A DNA stretch of 63,472 nucleotides from positions 1-63,472 of the IMG/VR virus record IMGVR_UViG_3300045825_000308, one strand, 5' to 3'. The notes below the pieces were generated by a model. The model did not search any database. It saw only the letters and a list, made by a program, of their open reading frames with translations, and was not told the origin of the DNA. The first letter of the stretch is position 1. Each line of letters opens with the position of its first letter. Below are positions 45,333-53,581 of this stretch, one piece after another. Made by a program: the position numbers and the translations under genes. The stretch is from a virus.

Positions 45333-46045
45333 GAGTTCTAGCATTCGACTTATCTACTAAAACTGGTTGGGCATTATTCGATAATGAAAAGTTAATTTGT
45401 TATGGCCAATTGAAATCAGCAGTTGTTGGAGATGAGACTTCTTCAAACTATCCACAAAATTATATTGATATGGCAAATAAGATGGGGCAAGATGTTCGCA
45501 AGAATATTGAATCAGCTAAACCAGATTATATTGTCACTGAAGAAACTAATAAAGGAAAGAATAGATATTCACAAAAGCAATTGGAGTTTATTCATTTTGC
45601 TGTTAATACTCTATCGGATTTTAAAATTCATTATATGGATACTTCTGAATGGAGAAGTCTATTAGGAATTACTTTAGACAAAGAACAACGAAAAGATAAT
45701 CGCACAATCAATGGAGCTCGTGCTGAAGAATTTAGCAAAGCATATAATGCTTGTGCTGCTCAAGATTATTTAACTCTTCAGGTGGAGCTCTCAAGATGTA
45801 CAGGAAAGCGTGATCAGAATAAGGTTAAGAAAACATTTCATAACAAAGCAACCGTTGCAGCAAAGAAGATGATGAAGAGCTATAGATATAAAGAAGAAGG
45901 CAAAGTTGTTGGAAAGATAACCTGCAAAACTCTTTCTGTTAATTATGTTAACAAACGATTCTCTCTCCAACTAAAAATGAAAGATAACGATGTGGCTGAT
46001 TCAATATGTATTGGTCAAGCATTTATTGATAAGATGAAAGTATAA
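45329..46045 (+). CDS. RuvC-like Holliday junction resolvase
   Basis: From ATG 45329 the protein has 238 residues. It begins with VLAFDLSTKTGWALF, the first catalytic Asp motif (D7) of the RuvC/RNase H fold, then VTEETNKG with the Glu and a C-terminal NDVADSICIG with the last Asp. It would resolve recombination and replication junctions before packaging. The start overlaps the lipoprotein stop codon. A Lys-rich insertion around residues 150-200 is longer than in RuvC itself. Confidence 0.65.
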   Translation: MRVLAFDLSTKTGWALFDNEKLICYGQLKSAVVGDETSSNYPQNYIDMANKMGQDVRKNIESAKPDYIVTEETNKGKNRYSQKQLEFIHFAVNTLSDFKIHYMDTSEWRSLLGITLDKEQRKDNRTINGARAEEFSKAYNACAAQDYLTLQVELSRCTGKRDQNKVKKTFHNKATVAAKKMMKSYRYKEEGKVVGKITCKTLSVNYVNKRFSLQLKMKDNDVADSICIGQAFIDKMKV

Positions 46046-46063
46046 TTTACACAGGAGAATATA

Positions 46064-46501
46064 ATGGAAAATGAAAAGCCAAAGAAAGTACAAAAGATGT
46101 TTGATAGTTTAGCTCTTGTCTTATCCAACCAATTAGCATCTATTCAGAGTAATAATAAAATCTGGCAAGATAAAGTTAATGATGATCTTGAAAAGTTTAA
46201 AAAGAAATATAATGAAATGCATGGACTTCTGTTAAGAAAGTTCTTAGTAGAATTGGAATCACGCGTTAGACTAGCAGAAATCAATTCTATTAGCTTAGTT
46301 AAATTATATGTCCACAAGTTTTATGAGTTAGAAAAAAGATTAGATCCCACTTTTAGTATGAGTTTCGAAGAATATTATCAAAGACTGTCTCATGATATTA
46401 CAACTGTAAGCGCGCAAGTAACTAAAGAAATGGAGAAAGAAGATGAGATGGCCATGGCAAAAACAACCGAAGATAGTGGAACAGAGGCAATCAAAGAATA
46501 A
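46064..46501 (+). CDS. Coiled-coil protein of unknown function
   Basis: The 145-residue product is strongly helical with heptad-like Leu spacing and an acidic tail. CAGGAGAATATA precedes ATG. No family is recognised. The next gene overlaps its last 59 bases. Confidence 0.6.
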   Translation: MENEKPKKVQKMFDSLALVLSNQLASIQSNNKIWQDKVNDDLEKFKKKYNEMHGLLLRKFLVELESRVRLAEINSISLVKLYVHKFYELEKRLDPTFSMSFEEYYQRLSHDITTVSAQVTKEMEKEDEMAMAKTTEDSGTEAIKE

Positions 46502-46664
46502 AACATCTGTAACAGATGAAGAATGTAAAAAAGTTGGTAAGTTGATTGATGCAGTTATATATCCACAAATTAAGAAACAAATTGAAATTCTCAATAAACA
46601 TTTAGAGAAAGACGGTATACAGGCAGGAGTTGAGATTACTTGGATATTTGATCGATTAGAATAA
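46443..46664 (+). CDS. Small overlapping protein
   Basis: This 73-residue ORF overlaps the end of the previous gene. GGAGAAAG lies just before ATG, and the C-terminal part (CKKVGKLIDAVIYPQIKKQIE) is a plausible helix. No function is known. Confidence 0.5.
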   Translation: MRWPWQKQPKIVEQRQSKNKTSVTDEECKKVGKLIDAVIYPQIKKQIEILNKHLEKDGIQAGVEITWIFDRLE

Positions 46665-46667
46665 TTA

Positions 46668-46696
46668 TTACATTTTATTTTGTCTCGCAGTATAAT
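46668..46696 (+). promoter_or_regulatory. Sigma-70-like promoter
   Basis: ATTACA and a perfect TATAAT are 17 bases apart. The start codon of the next gene (46725) is about 30 bases downstream. Confidence 0.5.
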
Positions 46697-46724
46697 TTAT
46701 TATAAGTTTATTAATGGAGACAAT

Positions 46725-47072
46725 ATGCAATCACAAACACTTTCATTTTCTAAAATTGAAAAATCAATTAGCAGAATTGATAATGATCTAAACTCTTTAT
46801 TAGAGAAGGTTACTTTTAAATTTGCCACTCATAATCAATCCGCTATCAAAGGCAAAATGATTGTGACAATCTTTTATGATGAAAAGCCTGGCAAAGTAAG
46901 AGCTAAAGCTTTTAAAGACCAGTCGCATAAAAATCTTGATCAGGTTGTTAATCATTTTATTTCTGATAAGAAAGTACAATTCGTTACACAAACTTTTATT
47001 GGTTCTAGCATCTACACGATTGTTTATTATGTAGCTGGAAAGAATGAAGATCAATCAACAGACCCAACTTAA
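46725..47072 (+). CDS. Hypothetical protein before the second sigma-like gene
   Basis: I start at ATG 46725 (after TGGAGAC), 115 residues, because an upstream in-frame codon lies inside the promoter. The core is beta-rich (KGKMIVTIFYDEK, IYTIVYYVAGK) and Lys-rich. No family is recognised. Confidence 0.6.
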   Translation: MQSQTLSFSKIEKSISRIDNDLNSLLEKVTFKFATHNQSAIKGKMIVTIFYDEKPGKVRAKAFKDQSHKNLDQVVNHFISDKKVQFVTQTFIGSSIYTIVYYVAGKNEDQSTDPT

Positions 47073-47090
47073 TCATCATTAGGATAATCA

Positions 47091-47672
47091 ATGAGCAGAA
47101 ATAAAACAAGGACTGTTTTATCTTCATTATCTAATGAGGAAAGAGATAGGCAGGGATTAGAAACAGAAAGGTTAATTAAGAATGAGATGTCTTATATAGT
47201 TAATCACTACATCTATCGCTATCAACATGCCGCAGCAAATACTTTAGGTTGGGACAAAGACGATCTTCTCCAATATATCAGAATGGTTCTTTACACTGGC
47301 GTTGTTACTTTCTCAATAGAGAAGAAAGTTAAAATGACTTCATATCTTTCTTCTATTCTTTATTATCAGATGGGAAATCTTTCTATTAAGATTCAAAATA
47401 AGAAGAATACTAATTCAAAATTAGTTATGGTTGAAACTATTTATGAATCAGAAGACATGATTGATTATACATCTTCTGAAGATTGGTTAGTCTATGCTAG
47501 AAAATTTGAGAATATTGTTAGCAAGTTAAGCAATACAGAACAAAAACTTCTAGTCTATCATTTAGTTTATGGTCATTCTATGAGAGAGTTGGAAGAAAAG
47601 ATTGGTGCACCTAAAATTGAAATAGTAAAAGCTTTAAAAACGTTGAAACATAAAATAGAGGACCTAAGATGA
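47091..47672 (+). CDS. Sigma-factor-like protein 2
   Basis: The 193-residue protein has a region 2-like part (WDKDDLLQYIRMVLY, then MTSYLSSILYYQM) and a region 4-like C terminus with LSNTEQKLLVYHLVYGHSM and a helix-turn-helix RELEEKIGAPKIEIVKALK. This layout resembles T4 gp55-type late sigma factors. It lies upstream of the terminase genes and could direct late transcription. It is distinct in sequence from the first sigma-like protein. The next gene overlaps its stop codon. Confidence 0.55.
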   Translation: MSRNKTRTVLSSLSNEERDRQGLETERLIKNEMSYIVNHYIYRYQHAAANTLGWDKDDLLQYIRMVLYTGVVTFSIEKKVKMTSYLSSILYYQMGNLSIKIQNKKNTNSKLVMVETIYESEDMIDYTSSEDWLVYARKFENIVSKLSNTEQKLLVYHLVYGHSMRELEEKIGAPKIEIVKALKTLKHKIEDLR

Positions 47673-47998
47673 AGAATCAAATTTATCTTTATAAAGATGA
47701 TAACAAAGCGATCGTTCTTTCCAAGGATCATTATCATGGAGTTGTTGTTCAAGTTGTCAGATTTATTGACCAGTTACAACCAGGACCTAATGGAGAATTG
47801 TACAATGTTAAAACCAATTCTGTTGTGTTTCAGGTATTAGTTCCGATAACAGAATTATTTAGAAATCAAACAGCAGAAGCCATTAAGAAATGTGAAGTGT
47901 ATTTGCAAGACATGACAGCAAAAGATAATGAGATTGATGGTCTACTTAATGATTATTATAGTGCTCATAAGGATTTAAATGAACCAGGACAACAATGA
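47669..47998 (+). CDS. Hypothetical protein between sigma and terminase genes
   Basis: The 109-residue product has a beta-rich N terminus (VVVQVVRFID) and a helical end. It overlaps its neighbours by 4 and 20 bases. No motif is recognised. It is a candidate partner for the sigma-like factor, such as a sliding-clamp adaptor, but only by position. Confidence 0.55.
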   Translation: MKNQIYLYKDDNKAIVLSKDHYHGVVVQVVRFIDQLQPGPNGELYNVKTNSVVFQVLVPITELFRNQTAEAIKKCEVYLQDMTAKDNEIDGLLNDYYSAHKDLNEPGQQ

Positions 47999-48668
47999 AA
48001 TCTTAATAGATGTTGGTGAGCTTGATGAGGTATCTGACATACTTATTAAGAAAGAAGAAGAATCGTTATCTGAACGACTTAAACAAGATCCATTTTTTCA
48101 TAAGATGGTGAAAGAAATGTTAGTAGACTATGTGGCAAATAGTTTATCTCATCATTTATTATCAGAAAAATATCACATATCAGTTTACTTGGTTAAAAAA
48201 ATTGCTACACGATTTAAGTTTGAAAGTCGCAAAAAAGAATATGACAAGAAACTTCTTGACACTGTTTTAAGCAAAGCACAAAAACAGCAGACAGCAATCA
48301 TTGCAAAAATTACAATGGCTATTAATAATCAAGTTAATAGATTAATTAAAATGCAAGAAGATAATCCAGACTTCCTTATTTCAAGTAGTCATATGAAAGA
48401 TTTGATTGCATCATTAACTATCTTTAGTAAAGAATATAGATTAGATAATGATCAATTAACAGATTCTGTTGGATTTACTGTTAAGGTTGAATATCCCACA
48501 AACGTTCCAATCATTACAAATAACAATCAGCGACCAAAAGATATTGAAACAGAAGCTGAAGAGGTAAAAGAAATAGTTGCTGAAGAACAAAAGAAAGAAT
48601 CAATTCAATTAAATGAAGCAGAACCTTCTGTTAGTAATTCATCTTTCTTTGGATCAATACTAGAATGA
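47979..48668 (+). CDS. Probable terminase small subunit
   Basis: The 229-residue protein precedes the large terminase gene and overlaps it by four bases. It has an N-terminal helix-turn-helix-like segment (LLSEKYHISVYLVKKIATRF) and a following helical region (KKLLDTVLSKAQKQQTAII) as in small terminase subunits, which recognise the packaging site. The acidic, Ser-rich C-terminal tail (about 185-229) may contact the large subunit. Confidence 0.55.
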   Translation: MNQDNNEILIDVGELDEVSDILIKKEEESLSERLKQDPFFHKMVKEMLVDYVANSLSHHLLSEKYHISVYLVKKIATRFKFESRKKEYDKKLLDTVLSKAQKQQTAIIAKITMAINNQVNRLIKMQEDNPDFLISSSHMKDLIASLTIFSKEYRLDNDQLTDSVGFTVKVEYPTNVPIITNNNQRPKDIETEAEEVKEIVAEEQKKESIQLNEAEPSVSNSSFFGSILE

Positions 48669-50053
48669 AGCAAGCAGTATTCAAAATCAATTATCAAAAT
48701 CATGAAGGTCAAGAAGAAGTTCTTAAAGGCATCATGGCATCAGAAGCTGACGTAATTACGATTGACTGTTCTCGTGGTTGGGGTAAAACTTTATTCGCTG
48801 TCTGTGCCTTGGCCATTCCTCCAACTGTAAATATTCCACACTTTCAACTTTGTTGGATTGCACCAAACTATAAGATCGCAAAGTCTCCGATAGATGATGT
48901 GCTATTCGGTATTAACGAAGATACTGGTGAAAGATTTGTTAACGACATTTGTCCAGTCACTGGATTTAAGTTCTTTGAATATAAAAGAGGAGATAATGAA
49001 GTTCACTGGTGGAATAGTGCTAAGTGGTTTCTAAGGTCAGCAGATGCCCCAGATTCAATTGTATCGAAAGGATACAATATGATTATCATAGATGAGGCCG
49101 CACTGATTCAGAAAGACGTATGGCAAAAACAAATACTTCCTATTGCTCGTAAGAAGAATTGTAAGATTGTTCTAATCTCAACACCACGTGGTAGAAATTG
49201 GTTCTATCAATTATATTTAGATGGTCTAGACAAAGCTAAGAAACGATATTTCTCTGCTCAACAACCTTGGTGGAAGCGTCCAAACTATCCACAACTTCTT
49301 ATTGATCTAATGAAAGATCTTCCTAAACATATTAGAGAGCAAGAGTTCGAAGCTAAGTTTTTAGATGCTGGTGGTGGTATCTTTGGAAACTTTGCTAGCA
49401 TATTTTGGGGAGAAGAAATTCAATATGAATCTGATCATCAAGAGTGGTATCATAAAGACTGGAAGAAGATCGCCTTTTCCAAAGAGACTGTGCTTGGTGT
49501 AGACTTTGCAAAGAGTTTAGATTATACTGTTATGTCAATTCTAACATTAGATACTAAAGAACTTATCTATTACTATCGGATTAATAAACAAGATTATAAA
49601 AAGATATTAGAAAAAATTAATACTATTGGTGTTAGATTTAATTATCCTGATTTAATTTATGATGCGACTGGTGTTGGTTCTGGTCTTGGTGACTTCATCG
49701 GAACAACTTTAAATGTTCACCCATTTGTTTTTACCAATGAAACTAAAAATGAATTAGTTCATAATTTAGTTATTGCTTTTGAATATGCTCAGATAAAAAT
49801 TCCTAACATCTTAACAGTCAGAAATGAATTTGAAATCTTTGAGATGGGATTAACTAAGACTGGGAAGATTTCTTATAATGCTCCTGATGGAAAGCATGAT
49901 GACTGTATTATGTCGATTGGTCTCTGCAATTGGTTCATCGAGAACAATTCAAGCAAGTCTGAGATAGGTGAAGTCGAAGACATTCTAAACACTTACAAAG
50001 AAGCTAAGTCTTTTCTTGATGAAATGGATGAAGATGATTTAGATGATGCATAA
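48665..50053 (+). CDS. terL: Terminase large subunit
   Basis: The 462-residue protein has the packaging ATPase motifs SRGWGKT (Walker A variant, about 36-42), NMIIIDEAA (Walker B, about 138-146) and LISTPRGRNW (coupling motif), then a nuclease domain with GVDFAKSLDYT, DATGVGSGLGDF and DGKHDDC. It cuts concatemers and pumps DNA into proheads. The size is at the short end for the family. Portal and capsid genes do not follow it as they often do, so its position apart from the head genes is unusual. Confidence 0.9.
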   Translation: MKQAVFKINYQNHEGQEEVLKGIMASEADVITIDCSRGWGKTLFAVCALAIPPTVNIPHFQLCWIAPNYKIAKSPIDDVLFGINEDTGERFVNDICPVTGFKFFEYKRGDNEVHWWNSAKWFLRSADAPDSIVSKGYNMIIIDEAALIQKDVWQKQILPIARKKNCKIVLISTPRGRNWFYQLYLDGLDKAKKRYFSAQQPWWKRPNYPQLLIDLMKDLPKHIREQEFEAKFLDAGGGIFGNFASIFWGEEIQYESDHQEWYHKDWKKIAFSKETVLGVDFAKSLDYTVMSILTLDTKELIYYYRINKQDYKKILEKINTIGVRFNYPDLIYDATGVGSGLGDFIGTTLNVHPFVFTNETKNELVHNLVIAFEYAQIKIPNILTVRNEFEIFEMGLTKTGKISYNAPDGKHDDCIMSIGLCNWFIENNSSKSEIGEVEDILNTYKEAKSFLDEMDEDDLDDA

Positions 50054-50102
50054 CCTAAATACCTGATATTATTCAATAACGTAATATTTAAGTAGAAATG
50101 CT

Positions 50103-50131
50103 TTTACTTACTTGTCAGAACGTGATATAAT
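50103..50131 (+). promoter_or_regulatory. Sigma-70-like promoter
   Basis: TTTACT and TATAAT are 17 bases apart. It lies 33 bases before the next start codon, after the terminase gene. Confidence 0.5.
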
Positions 50132-50163
50132 GAATCATAAGCAACTTAAACAAAAGGTTATTT

Positions 50164-50352
50164 ATGAACAGATTAACACTCATTAGAATGATAACAGATT
50201 TAGAAATGTTCCGATTAGATGTTAAAATTGAATTAACTGGCAACAATGAAAGTGATTCAATGGAATCAGCACACAAAGCAATCCAATTAAATGAAGAAAT
50301 AGAAGCGCTCACAACTGTTATTAGAAATCTTAAAAAAAGAATAGGAGAATAA
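50164..50352 (+). CDS. Small coiled-coil protein
   Basis: The 62-residue product is helical and acidic (EEIEALTTVIRNLKK). AAAAGG lies before ATG. It is read from the promoter just upstream and sits before a lipoprotein gene. Function unknown. Confidence 0.55.
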   Translation: MNRLTLIRMITDLEMFRLDVKIELTGNNESDSMESAHKAIQLNEEIEALTTVIRNLKKRIGE

Positions 50353-50353
50353 T

Positions 50354-50899
50354 ATGAAAGCATTATTGATTTTATCTTTAGTTCTGTTAGTTTCTTGTAA
50401 TGGTGGTCCTGGAGTTGGTCCAGCCGCTTCTCCAACAACTGCACAGCCAACGGCATCTAACCCAACTAATGGAATCAATTGGAACAGTAGACTCGATAAC
50501 AACGCGCAAGCAATTTCTTATGATATTGCAATTGGTTTTATGTCTTATTACTCCTCAACAAGTCATTTTGCCGATAGCGATGTTTGGACTATACCAGAAT
50601 TTATTAATATTGATAATGATTCTCTAAATGCAATTCAATCTGATGATTATGTAGAGCTTCAAATAGCTGGAAGAACTCATTGCCGATATAATAAAGTAAC
50701 TAATTACTTTCAATTTCAATCTTGTCAAACTGTAAATCCAGCAATCACATGGACCATGGCCGCAGGTGATTCATATTATCAATCAGACTTGAATGGAAAT
50801 TCTATAGCAATGGATAAAGATAAAGTAATATTTGTTTTAAAGTCTGGTGTAATGAATCGCGTTATGAATGGCCATATTACTTTTAGTTATGATTTATAG
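50354..50899 (+). CDS. Lipoprotein
   Basis: The 181-residue product has a signal peptide with the lipobox LVSC (Cys about 15), a Gly/Pro/Thr-rich linker and a beta-rich mature domain (YVELQIAGRTHCRY, NGHITFSYDL) with a second Cys pair. It would be exported and lipid-anchored. Roles such as superinfection exclusion or receptor masking are possible guesses. AGGAG precedes the start. Confidence 0.6.
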   Translation: MKALLILSLVLLVSCNGGPGVGPAASPTTAQPTASNPTNGINWNSRLDNNAQAISYDIAIGFMSYYSSTSHFADSDVWTIPEFINIDNDSLNAIQSDDYVELQIAGRTHCRYNKVTNYFQFQSCQTVNPAITWTMAAGDSYYQSDLNGNSIAMDKDKVIFVLKSGVMNRVMNGHITFSYDL

Positions 50900-50907
50900 G
50901 AAAACAT

Positions 50908-51306
50908 ATGTCAGAAAATTATTTTGAATATATTGGAAAACAACTGTCAGGAATAGTCGAAAGAAGTGGTTTAACTATGTGGCAGGTTGTCGATCACTTG
51001 GGCATGAATAGCACTCAAACTTTATCAGCAGTTCTAGCTGGAAGAACTCTTCTCCAACCACGCTATCATGAAAGATTCGCAGAATTATTTAAAGACGAAA
51101 TCCCAGATAAAGAAGCATTCTATAAGAAAATAGATGATGCACATCGTAGAAGAGATGTAGAAATCTTTCAAGAAAAAAGAGTAGGAAAGAGAAAGAAAAT
51201 ACTTATCTTAGAGAATATACCTGAAGAAGAAAGGAAAGGCAGAGTCGGTCAAAGAAAAAGATGGTGGGAACAAAAGCAAGCTGAAGTATTATTAAACGTA
51301 GGATAA
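50908..51306 (+). CDS. Cro/CI-like DNA-binding protein
   Basis: The 132-residue protein has a helix-turn-helix segment SGLTMWQVVDHLGMNSTQTL similar to Xre/Cro proteins and a very basic C terminus (RKGRVGQRKRWW). It could be a repressor or DNA-binding accessory protein. The first copy of the 68-bp direct repeat starts at its stop codon. Confidence 0.45.
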   Translation: MSENYFEYIGKQLSGIVERSGLTMWQVVDHLGMNSTQTLSAVLAGRTLLQPRYHERFAELFKDEIPDKEAFYKKIDDAHRRRDVEIFQEKRVGKRKKILILENIPEEERKGRVGQRKRWWEQKQAEVLLNVG

Positions 51307-51371
51307 CCTTTATAAGGAATTAAAATGTTTGTTAATAAAAAGATCTTAGCTGCTGACGCTGAATGTTTTCA
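51304..51371 (+). repeat. 68-bp direct repeat, upstream copy
   Basis: This is identical to 52314-52381. It contains the ribosome binding site and first 15 codons of the exonuclease gene. Read from its ATG the upstream copy gives a 21-residue peptide that ends just after the repeat. Confidence 0.9.
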
Positions 51372-51380
51372 GTCTATAAT
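51353..51380 (+). promoter_or_regulatory. Possible promoter at the cassette junction
   Basis: CTGACG (inside the repeat) and a perfect TATAAT (just outside it) are 16 bases apart. The methyltransferase ATG is 7 bases after TATAAT, so a transcript from here would be nearly leaderless. Confidence 0.3.
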
Positions 51381-51386
51381 ACTTAT

Positions 51387-52181
51387 ATGATTAGATTATG
51401 GCACGGAGATTGTTTAGAGAAGATGAAGGATATACCCTCTAAGAGTATAGACCTCATACTAACTGACCCACCTTACGGGACAACCGCTTGTAAGTGGGAC
51501 GCTATTATACCTTTTGATCTAATGTGGTTAGAATTGAATAGAGTCATTAAAGACAATGGTGCAATCGTATTATTTGGCGGTGAACCTTTTAGTAGCCATT
51601 TACGAACGAGCAATTTAGGTATGTTTAAGTATGATTGGTACTGGAATAAGTCTAGTAACTCAGGATTTGTAAATGCTAAATTAAAGCCAATGAACACCGT
51701 TGAGACAATATCTGTTTTTAGTAAAGGTAAAACTTCAAATGGCAATAAAAACAATATGCTATATTTTCCACAAGGATTATTGCCTTACGGCAAAATAACG
51801 AAAAACGGCAATAAGCCTACAAAGGAAAATTCACCTGGCCGTACAAATAATAAATCTTCAAATGGTGGATATTTACAAGAGTTCACTAACTACCCCAAAA
51901 ACTATTTAAGTTTTGATATGGTTCGGGCTGGTGCAGTTCACCCCACCCAAAAACCAGTTGCTCTACTAGAATATCTAATCAAAACATATACTTTAGAGAA
52001 TGAAACCGTACTAGATTTCACTATGGGCAGTGGTAGTACAGGTATAGCTTGTATAAATACTAAACGTAAGTTTATAGGCATAGAGAAAGATGATAAGTAT
52101 TTCCAAGTAGCTAAAGATAGAATAGATAGTCGAATCTTGGATCACTGTGAAGAAGTATCTAACTTCGCCCCTGCTATCTAA
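51387..52181 (+). CDS. DNA methyltransferase (DPPY, beta class)
   Basis: I start at ATG 51387, giving 264 residues that open with RLWHGDCLEKMKD as in related enzymes. The catalytic DPPYG (27-31) precedes the SAM-binding DFTMGSGSTG (about 210), the beta-class order, for N6-adenine or N4-cytosine methylation. HPTQKPVALLE before the SAM motif is also typical. No restriction gene is adjacent, so it may protect phage DNA against host restriction. The gene lacks a clear ribosome binding site and sits within a unit flanked by 68-bp repeats. Confidence 0.85.
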   Translation: MIRLWHGDCLEKMKDIPSKSIDLILTDPPYGTTACKWDAIIPFDLMWLELNRVIKDNGAIVLFGGEPFSSHLRTSNLGMFKYDWYWNKSSNSGFVNAKLKPMNTVETISVFSKGKTSNGNKNNMLYFPQGLLPYGKITKNGNKPTKENSPGRTNNKSSNGGYLQEFTNYPKNYLSFDMVRAGAVHPTQKPVALLEYLIKTYTLENETVLDFTMGSGSTGIACINTKRKFIGIEKDDKYFQVAKDRIDSRILDHCEEVSNFAPAI

Positions 52182-52195
52182 GCCCATAAGTCATT

Positions 52196-52245
52196 ATAAC
52201 ACAAACAGTCAAATATTTGACGCTTATTGTTGAGTATTGTGTTAT
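52196..52245. repeat. Inverted repeat after the methyltransferase gene
   Basis: ATAACACAA pairs with TTGTGTTAT across 32 bases, and the arms extend outward with one unpaired base. A palindrome CAAATATTTG lies within. It may end transcription or be part of the mobile cassette boundary. Confidence 0.6.
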
Positions 52246-52313
52246 AAATGAATTTTTATAGGTAGTTAGATGATTAAACTATTTTGTTTAGAACAGGGAA
52301 ATGGGCCAGTTTT

Positions 52314-52381
52314 TAACCTTTATAAGGAATTAAAATGTTTGTTAATAAAAAGATCTTAGCTGCTGACGCTGAATGTTTTCA
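52314..52381 (+). repeat. 68-bp direct repeat, downstream copy
   Basis: Identical to 51304-51371. Here it forms the native ribosome binding site and N terminus of the intact exonuclease gene. Confidence 0.9.
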
Positions 52382-52919
52382 CGATGTCAGACCACCATTC
52401 ACATTCGGAGCTTCTGAGTATTTAGGCAATGCTGTGACCTGCACACTAACGAATGAAGGCGAATATAAAGACTGGGTGGGTGATAATACAATCTTTGCTA
52501 TGTGGAAATATGCAATCAACTTCGATATGTTATTAACATACAACGGATTAAGTTTTGATTATCCATTATGGGGTGGTTCAATTCTTGGACCAGAACATTT
52601 AGAAGCTAGAAAATTCTTTGAGAAATCTTTTAAAGGAAGAACAATAGATTTGTGTTTAGATTTCTTTGATGCTCTAGGCGTTAGAGTGGGTTTAGATTCC
52701 GTGTCTATTCCTACTCTCGGAGATGTCAAAGAAATGCAGGGAAAATTTGCGCCTCAAATGTGGAGAGAGGGTAATTGCCTGGAAACAATTACTTATTGCA
52801 GAGGTGATGTCAGAAGAACTTATGGTCTATTAGATAGAATAATCAAAGGTGAAAAACTTAAACATCAAAAGAAAGATGGAACTATCATAGAATTTACTTG
52901 CACACCAAAACTTAGATAA
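52335..52919 (+). CDS. DEDDy 3'-5' exonuclease (DnaQ-like fold)
   Basis: The 194-residue protein has the three exonuclease motifs: AADAE (D11, E13), TYNGLSFD (N70, D75) and YCRGDVRRTYG (Y154, D158), the Tyr marking the DEDDy type. It may act as the proofreading subunit for the phage C-family polymerase, which lacks this activity, or in end processing. ATAAGGAATT precedes ATG. Its first 47 coding bases are duplicated upstream of the methyltransferase gene. Confidence 0.7.
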   Translation: MFVNKKILAADAECFHDVRPPFTFGASEYLGNAVTCTLTNEGEYKDWVGDNTIFAMWKYAINFDMLLTYNGLSFDYPLWGGSILGPEHLEARKFFEKSFKGRTIDLCLDFFDALGVRVGLDSVSIPTLGDVKEMQGKFAPQMWREGNCLETITYCRGDVRRTYGLLDRIIKGEKLKHQKKDGTIIEFTCTPKLR

Positions 52920-53015
52920 CAATTAATAGACTCCTCCATGAGTCAAATAATCTTCCATGATAACAAATATTTACAACACGCCGATTAAAAGCAATTCTGT
53001 TAAGTAATATTAACT

Positions 53016-53306
53016 ATGAATTTTACACTAACAGAAATTATTTTAGCTATCGGTTTATTAGTATCTTTAATCTTTTATGGTAGTCTAGTAGCTAGATATA
53101 CTGTAATGAGAATGGGATATACTGAAACACTAAAACATAATAAAACTCTTTATGAACTATATTGTCAAAGTCATGCATCTGGCATGGGTTTATTAGAATC
53201 TTTAAATAACGCCTTAGCTTATCAGAAGTCCTTAGAAGAAAAGAATTATAAACTATCTATGGAAAATCTGCAATTAAAATTCAGAGATCCGCCAAAATTA
53301 ATGTAA
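53016..53306 (+). CDS. Single-span membrane protein
   Basis: The 96-residue product has one N-terminal transmembrane segment (about residues 7-26) and a helical, soluble C terminus with coiled-coil character. No ribosome binding site better than weak is seen. Function unknown. Confidence 0.55.
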   Translation: MNFTLTEIILAIGLLVSLIFYGSLVARYTVMRMGYTETLKHNKTLYELYCQSHASGMGLLESLNNALAYQKSLEEKNYKLSMENLQLKFRDPPKLM

Positions 53307-53338
53307 GATATACATATAATATTTTGGAGGTTTTAATC

Positions 53339-53581
53339 ATGGAAGATTTAAAAATTGCCAATGAACTTCTGAAGTCTGAGATTATACAGCTCACACATAA
53401 GAACAAAGTTTATCAGGAAGTAGTTGAATACTATGCAAATCCGTTAAACAAATATGATCAAGGTGTAATTGCCAGGAAGGCATTTAAAAATTTAACAATT
53501 AAAAATTATAAGTATAATAGGATAAATGATTTAATGTTTAATCCTATTGCAACATATTCAGGAAGTGATGATTATGAATAA
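53339..53581 (+). CDS. Small helical protein
   Basis: I use ATG 53339 after GGAGG (80 residues). The N-terminal half is a likely coiled coil and the middle is Lys-rich. The next gene starts inside its last codons. Family unknown. Confidence 0.6.
   Translation: MEDLKIANELLKSEIIQLTHKNKVYQEVVEYYANPLNKYDQGVIARKAFKNLTIKNYKYNRINDLMFNPIATYSGSDDYE

Noticed and set aside
50287-50627. Overlapping ORFs across the lipoprotein gene
   Set aside because: Other-frame shadows; the lipoprotein frame has a signal peptide, lipobox and ribosome site.
51325-51390. Truncated exonuclease gene before the methyltransferase as a functional gene
   Set aside because: Only 21 codons, 15 of them from the repeat; treated as a duplication stub.
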